A DNA stretch of 48,147 bases from Fidelibacterota bacterium 408169. GTDB taxonomy: Bacteria; Fidelibacterota; Marinisomatia; Marinisomatales; TCS55. Location of the stretch: positions 1 to 48,147 of the forward strand of contig NNSG01000013.1 in the NCBI GenBank assembly GCA_002256485.1. Direction: 5' to 3'. The translations under genes were made by a program, and so were the position numbers. Below are positions 6,464-13,911 of the stretch, piece after piece; the first letter of the stretch is position 1; every line of letters begins with the position of its first letter. The notes below the pieces were generated by a model. It saw nothing but the letters and a program-made list of their open reading frames with translations, did no database searches and was not told where the DNA came from.

Positions 6464-7998
6464 AGAATCAGTTGAAAAATAATATTATACTACTGTTGAT
6501 GTTGGCAGGATGTTTATTTGCCACTGAAAAGACCTTTGTCCGTGAGTATACATACCAAGCCAGTGATTATGACAGTAAAGTAACATCCCGAGCCAATGCA
6601 CTTGAACAGGTAAAGACAATCTTACTGGAAGAAGTCAGTGTCTTTATTCAAAGCGAATTCGAGATGAGAGACTGGGAAGAGCAGATCGGTGATAAGGTTG
6701 AATCAGGTGAATTCGCAGAACAGAGAATACTGGCTGTAACAGCTGGTGTTACGGAAACAAAGATACTTGATGAAAGGTGGAACGGTGTTGAATACTGGAT
6801 CAAAGCAGAGATCACAATTGATCCTGATGATATCGAAAAGAAAGTAGATGCAATTATTAGCAATAAGGACAAGCTCAAGGAACTGGAGGAGATAAAGAAC
6901 AAAGCTGATAATGCTTTGGCAGAAATAGAAAGGCTGAAAAAAGAACTGGCAAGATCCAAGTCTGATGCTGAACAGTTAAGGTTAACCAAAGCCTATAATA
7001 AAGAGACGGATATCTTGAGTGCTACAGATTGGTTTAACAAAGGCTACAATGCTGCAATGAATGAAGAATGGGATAAGGCAATTTCATTCTTTTTAAGAAC
7101 CATTGAGTTAGATCCTGATTATGCTCTAGCCTATTACAACCTGGGGGTTGCTTACAAAAACCAAGGCAATCTTACCAAAGCCATAGAGAGTTATAAGAAA
7201 GCCATTGAGTTAGATCCTGATTATGCTCTAGCCTATAACAACCTGGGGGTTGCTTACAAAAACCAAGGCAATCTTACCAAAGCCATAGAGAGTTATAAGA
7301 AAGCCATTGAGAGTTATAAGAAAGCCATTGAGTTAGATCCTGATTATGCTCTAGCCTATAACAACCTGGGGGTTGCTTACAAAAACCAAGGCAATCTAAC
7401 CAAAGCCATAGAGAGTTATAAGAAAGCCATTGAGTTAGATCCTGATGCTGCTGATGCCTATGTCAACCTGGGGAATGCTTACAAAAACCAAGGCAATCTC
7501 CCCAAAGCCATAGAGAGTTATAAGAAAGCCATTGAGTTAGATCCTGAATATGCTCAAGCCTATTACAACCTGGGGAATGCTTACAAAAACCAAGGCAATC
7601 TCCCCAAAGCCATAGAGAGTTATAAGAAAGCCATTGAGTTAGATCCTGAATATGCTGATGCCTATGTCAACCTGGGGAATGCTTATTATGACCAAGGCAA
7701 TCTCCCCAAAGCCATAGAGAGTTATAAGAAAGCCATTGAGTTAGATCCTGATGCTGCTGATTCCTATAACAACCTGGGGGTTGCTTACAAAAACCAAGGC
7801 AATCTAACCAAAGCCATCCAGATGTATAAGAAAGCCATTGAGTTAGATCCTGAATATGCTGATGCCTATGTCAACCTGGGGAATGCTTATTATGACCTGG
7901 GCAAGCCAGAACTACAAATATCAAACTATAAGAAAGCGGCAAGGTTAGGGCACAAAGGTATTCAAGACTGGCTCAGGGAGAAGGGCTATGATTGGTAA
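6460..7998 (+). CDS. TPR-repeat lipoprotein
   Basis: The start is ATG at 6460 (GGTGG upstream), giving 512 residues. Earlier in-frame codons run through the terminator and are rejected. The N-terminus is MKNQLKNNIILLLMLAGC, with a lipobox LAGC and Cys18 as the likely lipidated residue. Residues about 20-170 form an N-terminal domain ending in a charged coiled coil (LKELEEIKNKADNALAEIERLKKELARSK). Nine tetratricopeptide repeats follow, of type AYxNLGxAYKNQGNLxKAIESYKKAIELDP, then a typical closing segment (GHKGIQDWLREKGYDW). Repeats 2-9 are almost identical at DNA level. It is probably a periplasmic or outer-membrane-anchored protein-interaction scaffold; the partner is unknown. Confidence 0.85.
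   Translation: MKNQLKNNIILLLMLAGCLFATEKTFVREYTYQASDYDSKVTSRANALEQVKTILLEEVSVFIQSEFEMRDWEEQIGDKVESGEFAEQRILAVTAGVTETKILDERWNGVEYWIKAEITIDPDDIEKKVDAIISNKDKLKELEEIKNKADNALAEIERLKKELARSKSDAEQLRLTKAYNKETDILSATDWFNKGYNAAMNEEWDKAISFFLRTIELDPDYALAYYNLGVAYKNQGNLTKAIESYKKAIELDPDYALAYNNLGVAYKNQGNLTKAIESYKKAIESYKKAIELDPDYALAYNNLGVAYKNQGNLTKAIESYKKAIELDPDAADAYVNLGNAYKNQGNLPKAIESYKKAIELDPEYAQAYYNLGNAYKNQGNLPKAIESYKKAIELDPEYADAYVNLGNAYYDQGNLPKAIESYKKAIELDPDAADSYNNLGVAYKNQGNLTKAIQMYKKAIELDPEYADAYVNLGNAYYDLGKPELQISNYKKAARLGHKGIQDWLREKGYDW
7102..7905 (+). repeat. Near-identical 102-bp tandem repeats encoding TPRs, with a 21-bp duplication
   Basis: Each unit encodes one 34-residue TPR and adjacent units differ at only a few bases, indicating recent expansion or gene conversion. 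One unit carries a tandem 21-bp duplication (7291-7311 and 7312-7332), which adds an extra KKAIESY heptad, keeps frame and breaks the 34-residue period. Confidence 0.85.
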
Positions 7999-8019
7999 CC
8001 CAAAGAATTCAAGCAAGAG

Positions 8020-8043
8020 CCCCGCTAACCAGCGGGGTTTTTT
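8020..8043 (+). terminator. Terminator of the TPR gene
   Basis: CCCCGCT / AGCGGGG stem with an AACC loop and a T6 tract, 22 nt past the TPR stop codon. Confidence 0.85.
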
Positions 8044-8186
8044 GTTTCCCCCACATTTGTTCTTATATTTCAAAAGAGTAATAATCATTGAATCAAGACT
8101 AGAAATTGAATAACTTTAACCAACGTTATGGCCGTGCTTTAACCCAACTTGCAGGCGGCTCAAAAGAAACTGCTAAACCGGGAAGG

Positions 8187-8220
8187 AAATGACTCCGGCC
8201 CGGGAGTCATTTTTATTTTC
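8187..8220 (+). terminator. Stem-loop with T-rich tail
   Basis: AAATGACTCC (8187-8196) pairs with GGAGTCATTT (8203-8212), followed by TTTATTTT. It has terminator form but no recognised gene ends just before it. The stretch 8044-8186 shows no gene I can support. Confidence 0.5.
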
Positions 8221-8222
8221 GG

Positions 8223-8321
8223 GTGTTAATTGAAAACAGCGTGGAGATTTGCGAGGATTGCAGCCACGAAAAATATGTGCTAAACCCTCAAAGCCGGATA
8301 TATACGCCGGCTCTGAAATAG
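8223..8321 (+). CDS. Possible 32-aa ORF with CxxC
   Basis: GTG at 8223 opens 32 codons reading VEICEDCSHEKYVLNPQSRI in the middle and ending ALK before TAG. The C-x2-C pair and codon use differ from the surrounding AT-rich sequence. It lies 36 nt before the next small ORF. It could be a zinc-binding fragment of a former mobile-element gene; the evidence is thin. Confidence 0.2.
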   Translation: MLIENSVEICEDCSHEKYVLNPQSRIYTPALK

Positions 8322-8330
8322 ATCCCCGCA

Positions 8331-8352
8331 GGTCTCCCTAAAATAAGGAGAC
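8331..8352 (+). promoter_or_regulatory. Hairpin that sequesters a ribosome binding site
   Basis: GTCTCC (8332-8337) pairs with GGAGAC (8347-8352) across a 9-nt loop. The GGAG in the right arm is the Shine-Dalgarno of the ATG at 8358, so folding would hide it. A second stem, AGCCGG (8292-8297) / CCGGCT (8307-8312), lies just upstream. Whether it regulates translation is inference. Confidence 0.4.
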
Positions 8353-8357
8353 TGAAA

Positions 8358-8552
8358 ATGAATCATAACAATAATACGGAAGCGTCGTTAATCCATGCAA
8401 GGCTGGAAGGCGTGATGGCTTCCTATGGCCAATTCACACCCATTAACCAACAACTGGCAGAATGGATGGCGGATTGGGCATTCTACAGGCAGCTGCTGAA
8501 TAAATCAGCCGGTTGCAGTACGAATGATTGGGATGTCCGATTTTTACGATGA
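8358..8552 (+). CDS. Small hypothetical protein (64 aa)
   Basis: ATG at 8358 is preceded at correct spacing by GGAG. The product is a soluble helical peptide with the pattern EGVMASYGQFTPINQQLAEWMADWAFYRQLL, which looks like a real protein helix pair. The last about 14 residues (CSTNDWDVRFLR) may be read-through into other sequence. No membrane segment, signal or known motif is seen. It has higher GC than its neighbours and stands alone between the TPR gene and the convergent ygeY. I do not recognise the family; acquisition with a mobile element is possible. Confidence 0.4.
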   Translation: MNHNNNTEASLIHARLEGVMASYGQFTPINQQLAEWMADWAFYRQLLNKSAGCSTNDWDVRFLR

Positions 8553-8636
8553 AAACTTGCTCTAGAAGAATAGCAATATGTTTGGAGTATTCTAATATTT
8601 TTCCATTTTTTGATTAATAAATAATTCAATCCTTTT

Positions 8637-10175
8637 TTATTTCGAAGCGTAAGCACTCGGGAAACGTGATAAGAATGCAATCGCCAGTCGCAATTCTCGT
8701 TTATCAACACATTCACCAATTTTATGTGTATTTTGCTCAATCCCGGGACCGATGCCGAACATAGCAGGATGTTTATATCCACCAGCATGCACCCAATCTT
8801 TTTGATCGGAAATGTTTATTGAGTTATTCTCTTCAGGAATTGGGAATCCCACGCCATCAGTAGAGAATATCCATCGATCAATGCGTGGTTCTTTCCGTAA
8901 AGTTCCTCCCGTTTCCACTTCTGTTTCCACATTGGGAGACACCACATTTCGATACACATCTGCAGCTGTTTGAATGGCTGGATGTTCTTCAGGTGTCGCC
9001 CAACCCATATAAATTTGTTTATTCCCAGGTCTGTAATTACGCCATGTTAAATCGTCATATTCGGGGACAGACACACCCACATCCAATCCAGCATCACGTG
9101 CACGTTTTACTGATTCGAGGATTTCAATATCCTGTAAAGCTTCTTCAGGAACTTCACCCACCGTTAGTCTTCTGTCAAATCTGAATGTAAATCTATCCGG
9201 AACCGCACAATCGCTGGGAGTTTCTAATTGAGCCCAAGATGCTGTTCGTGTTCCATGACCTAAAAAGGGGTCATCTTTAAATCCTTCTCGATCATTATAC
9301 TTTTGAGCTGCTTCCGCAATAATAGCACCACTATATTCTAAAGGATTTAATCCTTCCCAAGGCATTGATCCATGACAAGAACGTCCCGTAACTGTCACTT
9401 TAATTTGCATCCGACCACGTTGTCCACGATAAATTCCCAATGCACCTTTATTGGCATCCCCTGTACCTTCAGTTAGAACAACCACATCTGGTACTAAATC
9501 TGCACTTGCACCTGTCAATACCTTATTCATGAGATACATGGGGCCTGCTCCGTCATTGTCTTCTTCTGCTGCTGTGCCATAAGCACGAATTATTGTTCCT
9601 TTGAGTGCACCTTCATCTGCCAATTCTAAGGCTATTTTTGTAGCAATTATTTCAGAAATAACACCACCTAATTGATCTGCTGCACCTCGGCCAAAAATGA
9701 GATTATCCCACTCATCATCAGGTGGTAAGTAACCCAATTCATTCTTTAAGAAATCTTTAGCAATATTTTCTGGTTCTAATACGCCATCATATACATCAAC
9801 ACTACCACCTGTTTTTGCAAGCCATTGATCTCTCAATGCTCCTACCGTATCCGTATGACCATCAAAATAGATAATACGTTTTTCTTCATCAGGGATTCCA
9901 TCATTGATATCTTTTACTGTCCAAACAATATTCCCATATTCATCGAACCAAACATCTTCTTCGGATCGAACTGCTTTAATTTCTACAATTCGTTTTTTTA
10001 AATATTCTAAACGAGGGCCTTCATGGTTACTCAAACCACAATCTGGATCTCCACCTTGATCAATCGGTCTATCCACATAATCCGCCGGAATGCGAATCGC
10101 TTCTTTTAATAATTCTTCAGCTAATGGTAAATATTTTTCACTTAATTCCGTAATTCTTCTGTCCAAAACATTCAT
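8637..10175 (-). CDS. ygeY: YgeY-type M20 metallohydrolase
   Basis: This 512-residue M20/M28-fold amidohydrolase resembles YgeY, which clusters with selenium-dependent molybdenum hydroxylase genes. Metal-site motifs are present in order: FDGHTDTV (His and Asp ligands), FGRGAADQLGG (bridging Asp) and YGTAAEEDNDG (catalytic and ligand Glu). A dimerisation-domain stretch (GQRGRMQIKVTVTGRSCHGSMPWEGLNP) follows. Family members are usually about 400-440 residues; the extra length lies mainly in the N-terminal half. Its substrate is not certain; context suggests hydrolysis of a ureido or amide intermediate of purine-ring breakdown. ATG at 10175 has a strong AGGAAA site. It is the last gene of the long operon. 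Confidence 0.85.
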   Translation of the reverse strand: MNVLDRRITELSEKYLPLAEELLKEAIRIPADYVDRPIDQGGDPDCGLSNHEGPRLEYLKKRIVEIKAVRSEEDVWFDEYGNIVWTVKDINDGIPDEEKRIIYFDGHTDTVGALRDQWLAKTGGSVDVYDGVLEPENIAKDFLKNELGYLPPDDEWDNLIFGRGAADQLGGVISEIIATKIALELADEGALKGTIIRAYGTAAEEDNDGAGPMYLMNKVLTGASADLVPDVVVLTEGTGDANKGALGIYRGQRGRMQIKVTVTGRSCHGSMPWEGLNPLEYSGAIIAEAAQKYNDREGFKDDPFLGHGTRTASWAQLETPSDCAVPDRFTFRFDRRLTVGEVPEEALQDIEILESVKRARDAGLDVGVSVPEYDDLTWRNYRPGNKQIYMGWATPEEHPAIQTAADVYRNVVSPNVETEVETGGTLRKEPRIDRWIFSTDGVGFPIPEENNSINISDQKDWVHAGGYKHPAMFGIGPGIEQNTHKIGECVDKRELRLAIAFLSRFPSAYASK

Positions 10176-10204
10176 TGTTCGTTTCCTATTTCCTTTTTTA
10201 TTTT

Positions 10205-10285
10205 TACCGCAAAGGACGCGAAGGAACGCAAAGAAACAATTATAGTTTTTTAATCTTTGTGAAGCTTCGTGTACTTCGTGGCTAT
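10205..10285. repeat. Dispersed 'ACGCAAAG / CACGAAG' inverted repeat, copy 1
   Basis: CCGCAAAGGACGCGAAGG and AACGCAAAG on the left are matched imperfectly by the complement of CTTTGTGAAGC and GTACTTCGTGGCT on the right, giving a long imperfect hairpin. It fills the gap between ygeY and the upstream molybdenum-subunit gene and runs up to that gene's stop codon. Related copies lie at 12571-12700 and 24776-24856. Confidence 0.6.
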
Positions 10286-12570
10286 ATATTCAATTGGTTT
10301 ATTCCATTCAACACCTTTTCTGGTGTAATGGGACATTCTCTAATTCGTACACCACAGGCATTATAAATGGCATTTGCAACAGCAGGTGCGGGCCCATTAA
10401 TGGGTATTTCCGCTACTGCTTTAGCGCCATATGGTCCTGTAGGTTCATCCGTATGGACAAATTCTGCGATTATCTCCGGCATATCAATGGATGTAAAAAT
10501 ATGGTAATTCTCAAAGTCTGTATTGATAGGTCTACCTTTATCATCAAAAATCATATGCTCCGATAATGCCATTCCTAAAGATTGGGGAATTGCACCCTCT
10601 GCCTGCCCTTCGGACATTTGAGGATTGATGACTTGCCCGGAATCTGTAATGGATACAATTTTATTTACTTTTACAAATCCTGTTTCCGTATCTACAGTCA
10701 CATCAGCAAATGTGGCATTGTAGGGCGGTGGACTATCGTAACTAACTTTGGAAGCAACAGCCTGAATCTGGGTTTGATGATCTGTATAAAACGATTTTAT
10801 ACAAATATCCTCATAAGAAATGGATTTCCCATCTTTCGAAACAACATGATTATTTACAATGGATGCTTCTTCCACTTCAAGAATTTTCTTTCCCTGTTCT
10901 AATATTTGGCTTAATACATCTTCTGCTGCTTTCTTCACTGCAGCACCTGTTACATAGGTTGTACTGGAAGCATAGGCTCCCGTGTCAAATGGCGTCGTAT
11001 CTGTGTCAGATGATATGACTATTATTTTTTCAACAGGAAGGCCCAGAACCTCTGCTGCAATTTGCGCTAAAGCTGTATCTGAACCTGTCCCCAAATCTGT
11101 AGCACCCATATTCAAATTAAAGCTGCCATCTTCATTCATTTTAATAAACACAGAACCCATATCGATACCTGCAATGCCAGATGCTTGTGCAACGGTCGCC
11201 ATACCCACACCCCTTCGGAAAACACCTGATTTCTGTTCATTTTTTAGTGTATCCCAATCAATCAATTCACGTCCGCGATCAATACATGCATCTATTCCGT
11301 TGGATTGTAAAATTACAGGAAATCCTTCTCTTCCTTCTCCTAGAACTTTTGCAATTGGTACCTCTTCTCCTTCTCGGAAATAATTCTTTTTCCGTAATTC
11401 GATGGGGTCTACATTTAGTTGTTCAGCAATTTCATCCATAATTGATTCTAAAGCAAAATATCCTTGAGGCGCACCATAGCCACGGTATGCTCCTGCAGGT
11501 GGTAAGTTTGTATAAACCGAATTTGCTGTAACTTTCACATTTGGTGCACGATACAATGCCAACGTTTTACTGGCGCTCACAGACATGACCGTTAAAGCAT
11601 GTGGGCCGTATCCACCGCAATTTTGAAGAATTTCCATATCAATGGATTGCATCATTAAATCTTTATTTAATCCAATTTTATAGGTCACCTTTTGCGGATG
11701 ACGTGAACGGGCTGCATAAAATTCTTCTTCTCGGGTATATTCTAATCGACATGGTTTTCCCGTATCTAACGTAACAGCGGAACACACTTCTTCATTCAAT
11801 ATTTCTTGCTTTCCGCCAAATCCGCCACCAATTCTCGGTTTTATAACTCGAATCTTTCCCACAGGAATATCTAATATTTCCGCCACTACTCTCCGAACGT
11901 GATAGGGTACTTGCGTAGCTGTGCGTATGATGAGTCTATCGTTTTCATCCAACCAGGTTAATGTAATATGGGGCTCAATACTGCACTGCTGTGCGTAGGG
12001 TGTATAATACGTGCCTTCAAAAACATAGTCGGATTCATCAAACCCTTTTTGAACATCACCCAATTCTTCATTAATGTTTGCCGCTATATTTCTAGATGCA
12101 TCATGGAGAAAACTAAATCCATCTTTACCAGGGTGAATCACCGTTTCATTGTCTAATGAATCTTCCATATCAAAAATAGCTGGCAATTCTTCGTATTTAA
12201 CATCAATCAACGCTAACGCTTCTTCCACCACTTCCAATGAAGTTCCTGCAACAACAGCTACTCGATCGCCCACAAATCGCATTGTTTTATTGAACATACT
12301 CGTATCTCGCGGCGATGGTTCTGGATACCCTTGACCTGCCGTAGTAAAATAATGGGGTTCAAAATCTTCATGAGATAATATAGTTTCAATACCATCTAAT
12401 GCGAGCGCCTTGCTTTTATCTATTGATACAATCTTTCCATGAGCAATCGGACTATGAAGAATTTTGGCAAATAAAAAATCTTTTTTAGGCATATCATCTG
12501 CAAAAACTGCCTTTCCTTTTGCCAAGGATAACCCATCTACACGTCGTGTCTTTTGTCCAACTACCTTCAT
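10282..12570 (-). CDS. Molybdenum hydroxylase large subunit (xanthine dehydrogenase family, second copy)
   Basis: This 762-residue molybdopterin-binding subunit is of the xanthine oxidase family. Motifs include the N-terminal GKAVFADDM segment, IGGGFGGKQEI (Mo-cofactor binding), GAYRGYGAPQG (substrate pocket Arg), MGATDLGTGSDTALAQ, GQAEGAIPQSLGMALSEH, and YGAKAVAEIPINGPAPAVANA, whose Glu corresponds to the catalytic base. ATG at 12570 is chosen; a GTG four codons earlier is possible. It sits with an FAD subunit (13129-13890) and an unusual iron-sulfur subunit (12671-13132), so these probably form one heterotrimer. Association with YgfK, YqeB and YqeC suggests a selenium-dependent enzyme of the XdhD type; its substrate (urate, xanthine or another purine) is inference. 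Confidence 0.85.
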   Translation of the reverse strand: MKVVGQKTRRVDGLSLAKGKAVFADDMPKKDFLFAKILHSPIAHGKIVSIDKSKALALDGIETILSHEDFEPHYFTTAGQGYPEPSPRDTSMFNKTMRFVGDRVAVVAGTSLEVVEEALALIDVKYEELPAIFDMEDSLDNETVIHPGKDGFSFLHDASRNIAANINEELGDVQKGFDESDYVFEGTYYTPYAQQCSIEPHITLTWLDENDRLIIRTATQVPYHVRRVVAEILDIPVGKIRVIKPRIGGGFGGKQEILNEEVCSAVTLDTGKPCRLEYTREEEFYAARSRHPQKVTYKIGLNKDLMMQSIDMEILQNCGGYGPHALTVMSVSASKTLALYRAPNVKVTANSVYTNLPPAGAYRGYGAPQGYFALESIMDEIAEQLNVDPIELRKKNYFREGEEVPIAKVLGEGREGFPVILQSNGIDACIDRGRELIDWDTLKNEQKSGVFRRGVGMATVAQASGIAGIDMGSVFIKMNEDGSFNLNMGATDLGTGSDTALAQIAAEVLGLPVEKIIVISSDTDTTPFDTGAYASSTTYVTGAAVKKAAEDVLSQILEQGKKILEVEEASIVNNHVVSKDGKSISYEDICIKSFYTDHQTQIQAVASKVSYDSPPPYNATFADVTVDTETGFVKVNKIVSITDSGQVINPQMSEGQAEGAIPQSLGMALSEHMIFDDKGRPINTDFENYHIFTSIDMPEIIAEFVHTDEPTGPYGAKAVAEIPINGPAPAVANAIYNACGVRIRECPITPEKVLNGINQLNI

Positions 12571-12700
12571 GATAATAGCCACAGATTCACACGAATAAAC
12601 GCGGATTGAAGTTGATATTTTATCATTATTATTTTGTCAAAATTAATCGTATCCATTTGAATTATTCGTGTCACTTTGCGTTCTTCGTGGTTAAGTAATT
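12571..12700. repeat. Dispersed 'CCACAGATT ... CCACGAAG' repeat, copy 2
   Basis: GCCACAGATTCACACGAATA and AACGCGGATT on the left face CACTTTGCGTTCTTCGTGGT on the right. The right arm is used as coding sequence: the last seven residues of the iron-sulfur subunit (LTTKNAK) and its stop are repeat-derived. It fills the gap before the molybdenum-subunit gene. Confidence 0.6.
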
Positions 12701-13132
12701 TGTTGCGGCTATGACAGGTTTTACATATCCTGTACATCGGCAGTATACACCGGCTAATACATCTTTTACATCAGATTCGGTTGGGTTTTCTTTTTCTCTT
12801 GCTAACGATTCAATCGCTAACACCATCCCTGGTGTGCAATATCCACATTGAATGGCACCCTCTTCGATAAATGCATCCTGCAATGGATGAATATCCTGAC
12901 CGTGCGAAAATGATTCCACAGTTTCAATATATTTACCCTCAAGGGTATGAATAAGTATCAAAGATGCATTCATTATTTTTCCATCAACTAATACAGTATC
13001 TGCGCCTGTTTCTCCTTTATCTGAACCATATTTCACACTGAAAAACCCCTTTTCTCGAAGAAAGTCAAACAGTGTCGTACCAGAACGAACTTGCGCTTCT
13101 GTCAGTGTTCCATTTAATTGAAATTGAATCAT
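12671..13132 (-). CDS. Iron-sulfur subunit of the second molybdenum hydroxylase, one cluster lost
   Basis: The 153-residue protein has the two-domain fold of xanthine-dehydrogenase iron-sulfur subunits. The C-terminal four-helix [2Fe-2S] site is intact (C96 and C99 in QCGYCTPGM; C131 and C133 in YCRCTGY). The N-terminal plant-ferredoxin-like site, normally GCxxGxCGxCT plus NSC, reads GSDKGETGADT and NAS, so all four ligand positions are Ser37, Thr42, Asp45 and Ser57. The fold around it is kept. The start at 13132 is fixed by a 4-nt ATGA overlap with the FAD subunit gene; the longer open frame upstream is discarded. By family knowledge electrons pass Mo to FeS I to FeS II to FAD; here only one cluster can form. 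Confidence 0.88.
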   Translation of the reverse strand: MIQFQLNGTLTEAQVRSGTTLFDFLREKGFFSVKYGSDKGETGADTVLVDGKIMNASLILIHTLEGKYIETVESFSHGQDIHPLQDAFIEEGAIQCGYCTPGMVLAIESLAREKENPTESDVKDVLAGVYCRCTGYVKPVIAATNYLTTKNAK

Positions 13133-13890
13133 AATGTTTCTCCAACTCTTTGGAGTGCCGTCGCTATCAACTTTTCTTTGTATTCCAAAGAACCAAAGTG
13201 ATTTGCAACAAAGGCATTTACTGCTTCTTTCGCCCATGCCAAGTTTTTATTTTCAGACCATTCTTCTATTCGACAGCTAAATGTTTGAATCGTTCCAGAA
13301 GAACCACCGATTGAAAATTCAAAATGGTCTCCACTTTTTATCGCACCCACAATGACCAAAGCTGGAGCGGAGTCTAACACAGAAAATCGTTCTAATTCAA
13401 TTCCGTCAATTTGATTAGGAAAATAACTGATTTTGGTAATGATTCCATCTCCATTCCAATCTCGAATTGATACAGTTTTTTCAGTTTCCATAATAACGGT
13501 TAATTCAGCATTCACTGCATGCAGGAATACCATGATTTCTGAATTGGGTCGTCCTTTTCCAATTTCTCCACCAAATGTCCTTTGATTGCGAATTTGTTTG
13601 GATGGACAGGAATATTTTATTCCTTTCAATAATCGGCATTCCGAATTAATGGATTCCACTGTATCTAAAAAGGTCTGTAGGGTAGCGCCTGCATCAATGT
13701 GGATGCCTTCCATACTGGCTGTCACCCCATGGCCCACCAAATCATTAATATCAATTAATGACTGTATAGAAGGATTTTTTTCTGCTACTAAATAACTCCC
13801 ACCCGAAAACAATACACGCGTTTTATTCTGTAATGAATATGCTTCTTTGAGAGAATCGGGTTTAATAATTTTATTTATTGAATACCACAT
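13129..13890 (-). CDS. FAD-binding subunit of the second molybdenum hydroxylase
   Basis: This 253-residue protein is of the CO dehydrogenase/xanthine dehydrogenase medium-subunit family. It keeps the N-terminal FAD-pyrophosphate loop in altered form (LFSGGSYLVAEKN instead of the usual AGGTDLL) and the second FAD segment, IRNQRTFGGEIGKGRPNSEIM. It is somewhat shorter than usual (about 280-290), and the C-terminal domain (KEKLIATALQRVGETL) looks trimmed. It overlaps the next gene by 4 nt and follows the amidohydrolase gene by 21 nt. It probably passes electrons between the single iron-sulfur cluster and a nucleotide or protein acceptor. Whether it still binds FAD is uncertain because the first loop is divergent. 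Confidence 0.82.
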   Translation of the reverse strand: MWYSINKIIKPDSLKEAYSLQNKTRVLFSGGSYLVAEKNPSIQSLIDINDLVGHGVTASMEGIHIDAGATLQTFLDTVESINSECRLLKGIKYSCPSKQIRNQRTFGGEIGKGRPNSEIMVFLHAVNAELTVIMETEKTVSIRDWNGDGIITKISYFPNQIDGIELERFSVLDSAPALVIVGAIKSGDHFEFSIGGSSGTIQTFSCRIEEWSENKNLAWAKEAVNAFVANHFGSLEYKEKLIATALQRVGETL

Positions 13891-13911
13891 TTTATAAATT
13901 GGATTTATGGA

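Noticed and set aside
7102-7905. Regular repeats resembling a CRISPR array
   Set aside because: The units are contiguous 102-bp coding repeats in one long open frame encoding TPRs, with no unique spacers.
13133-13237. N-terminal extension of the second iron-sulfur subunit
   Set aside because: These residues are the antisense-free out-of-frame overlap with the FAD subunit gene; the ATGA overlap at 13132 and family alignment fix the start.
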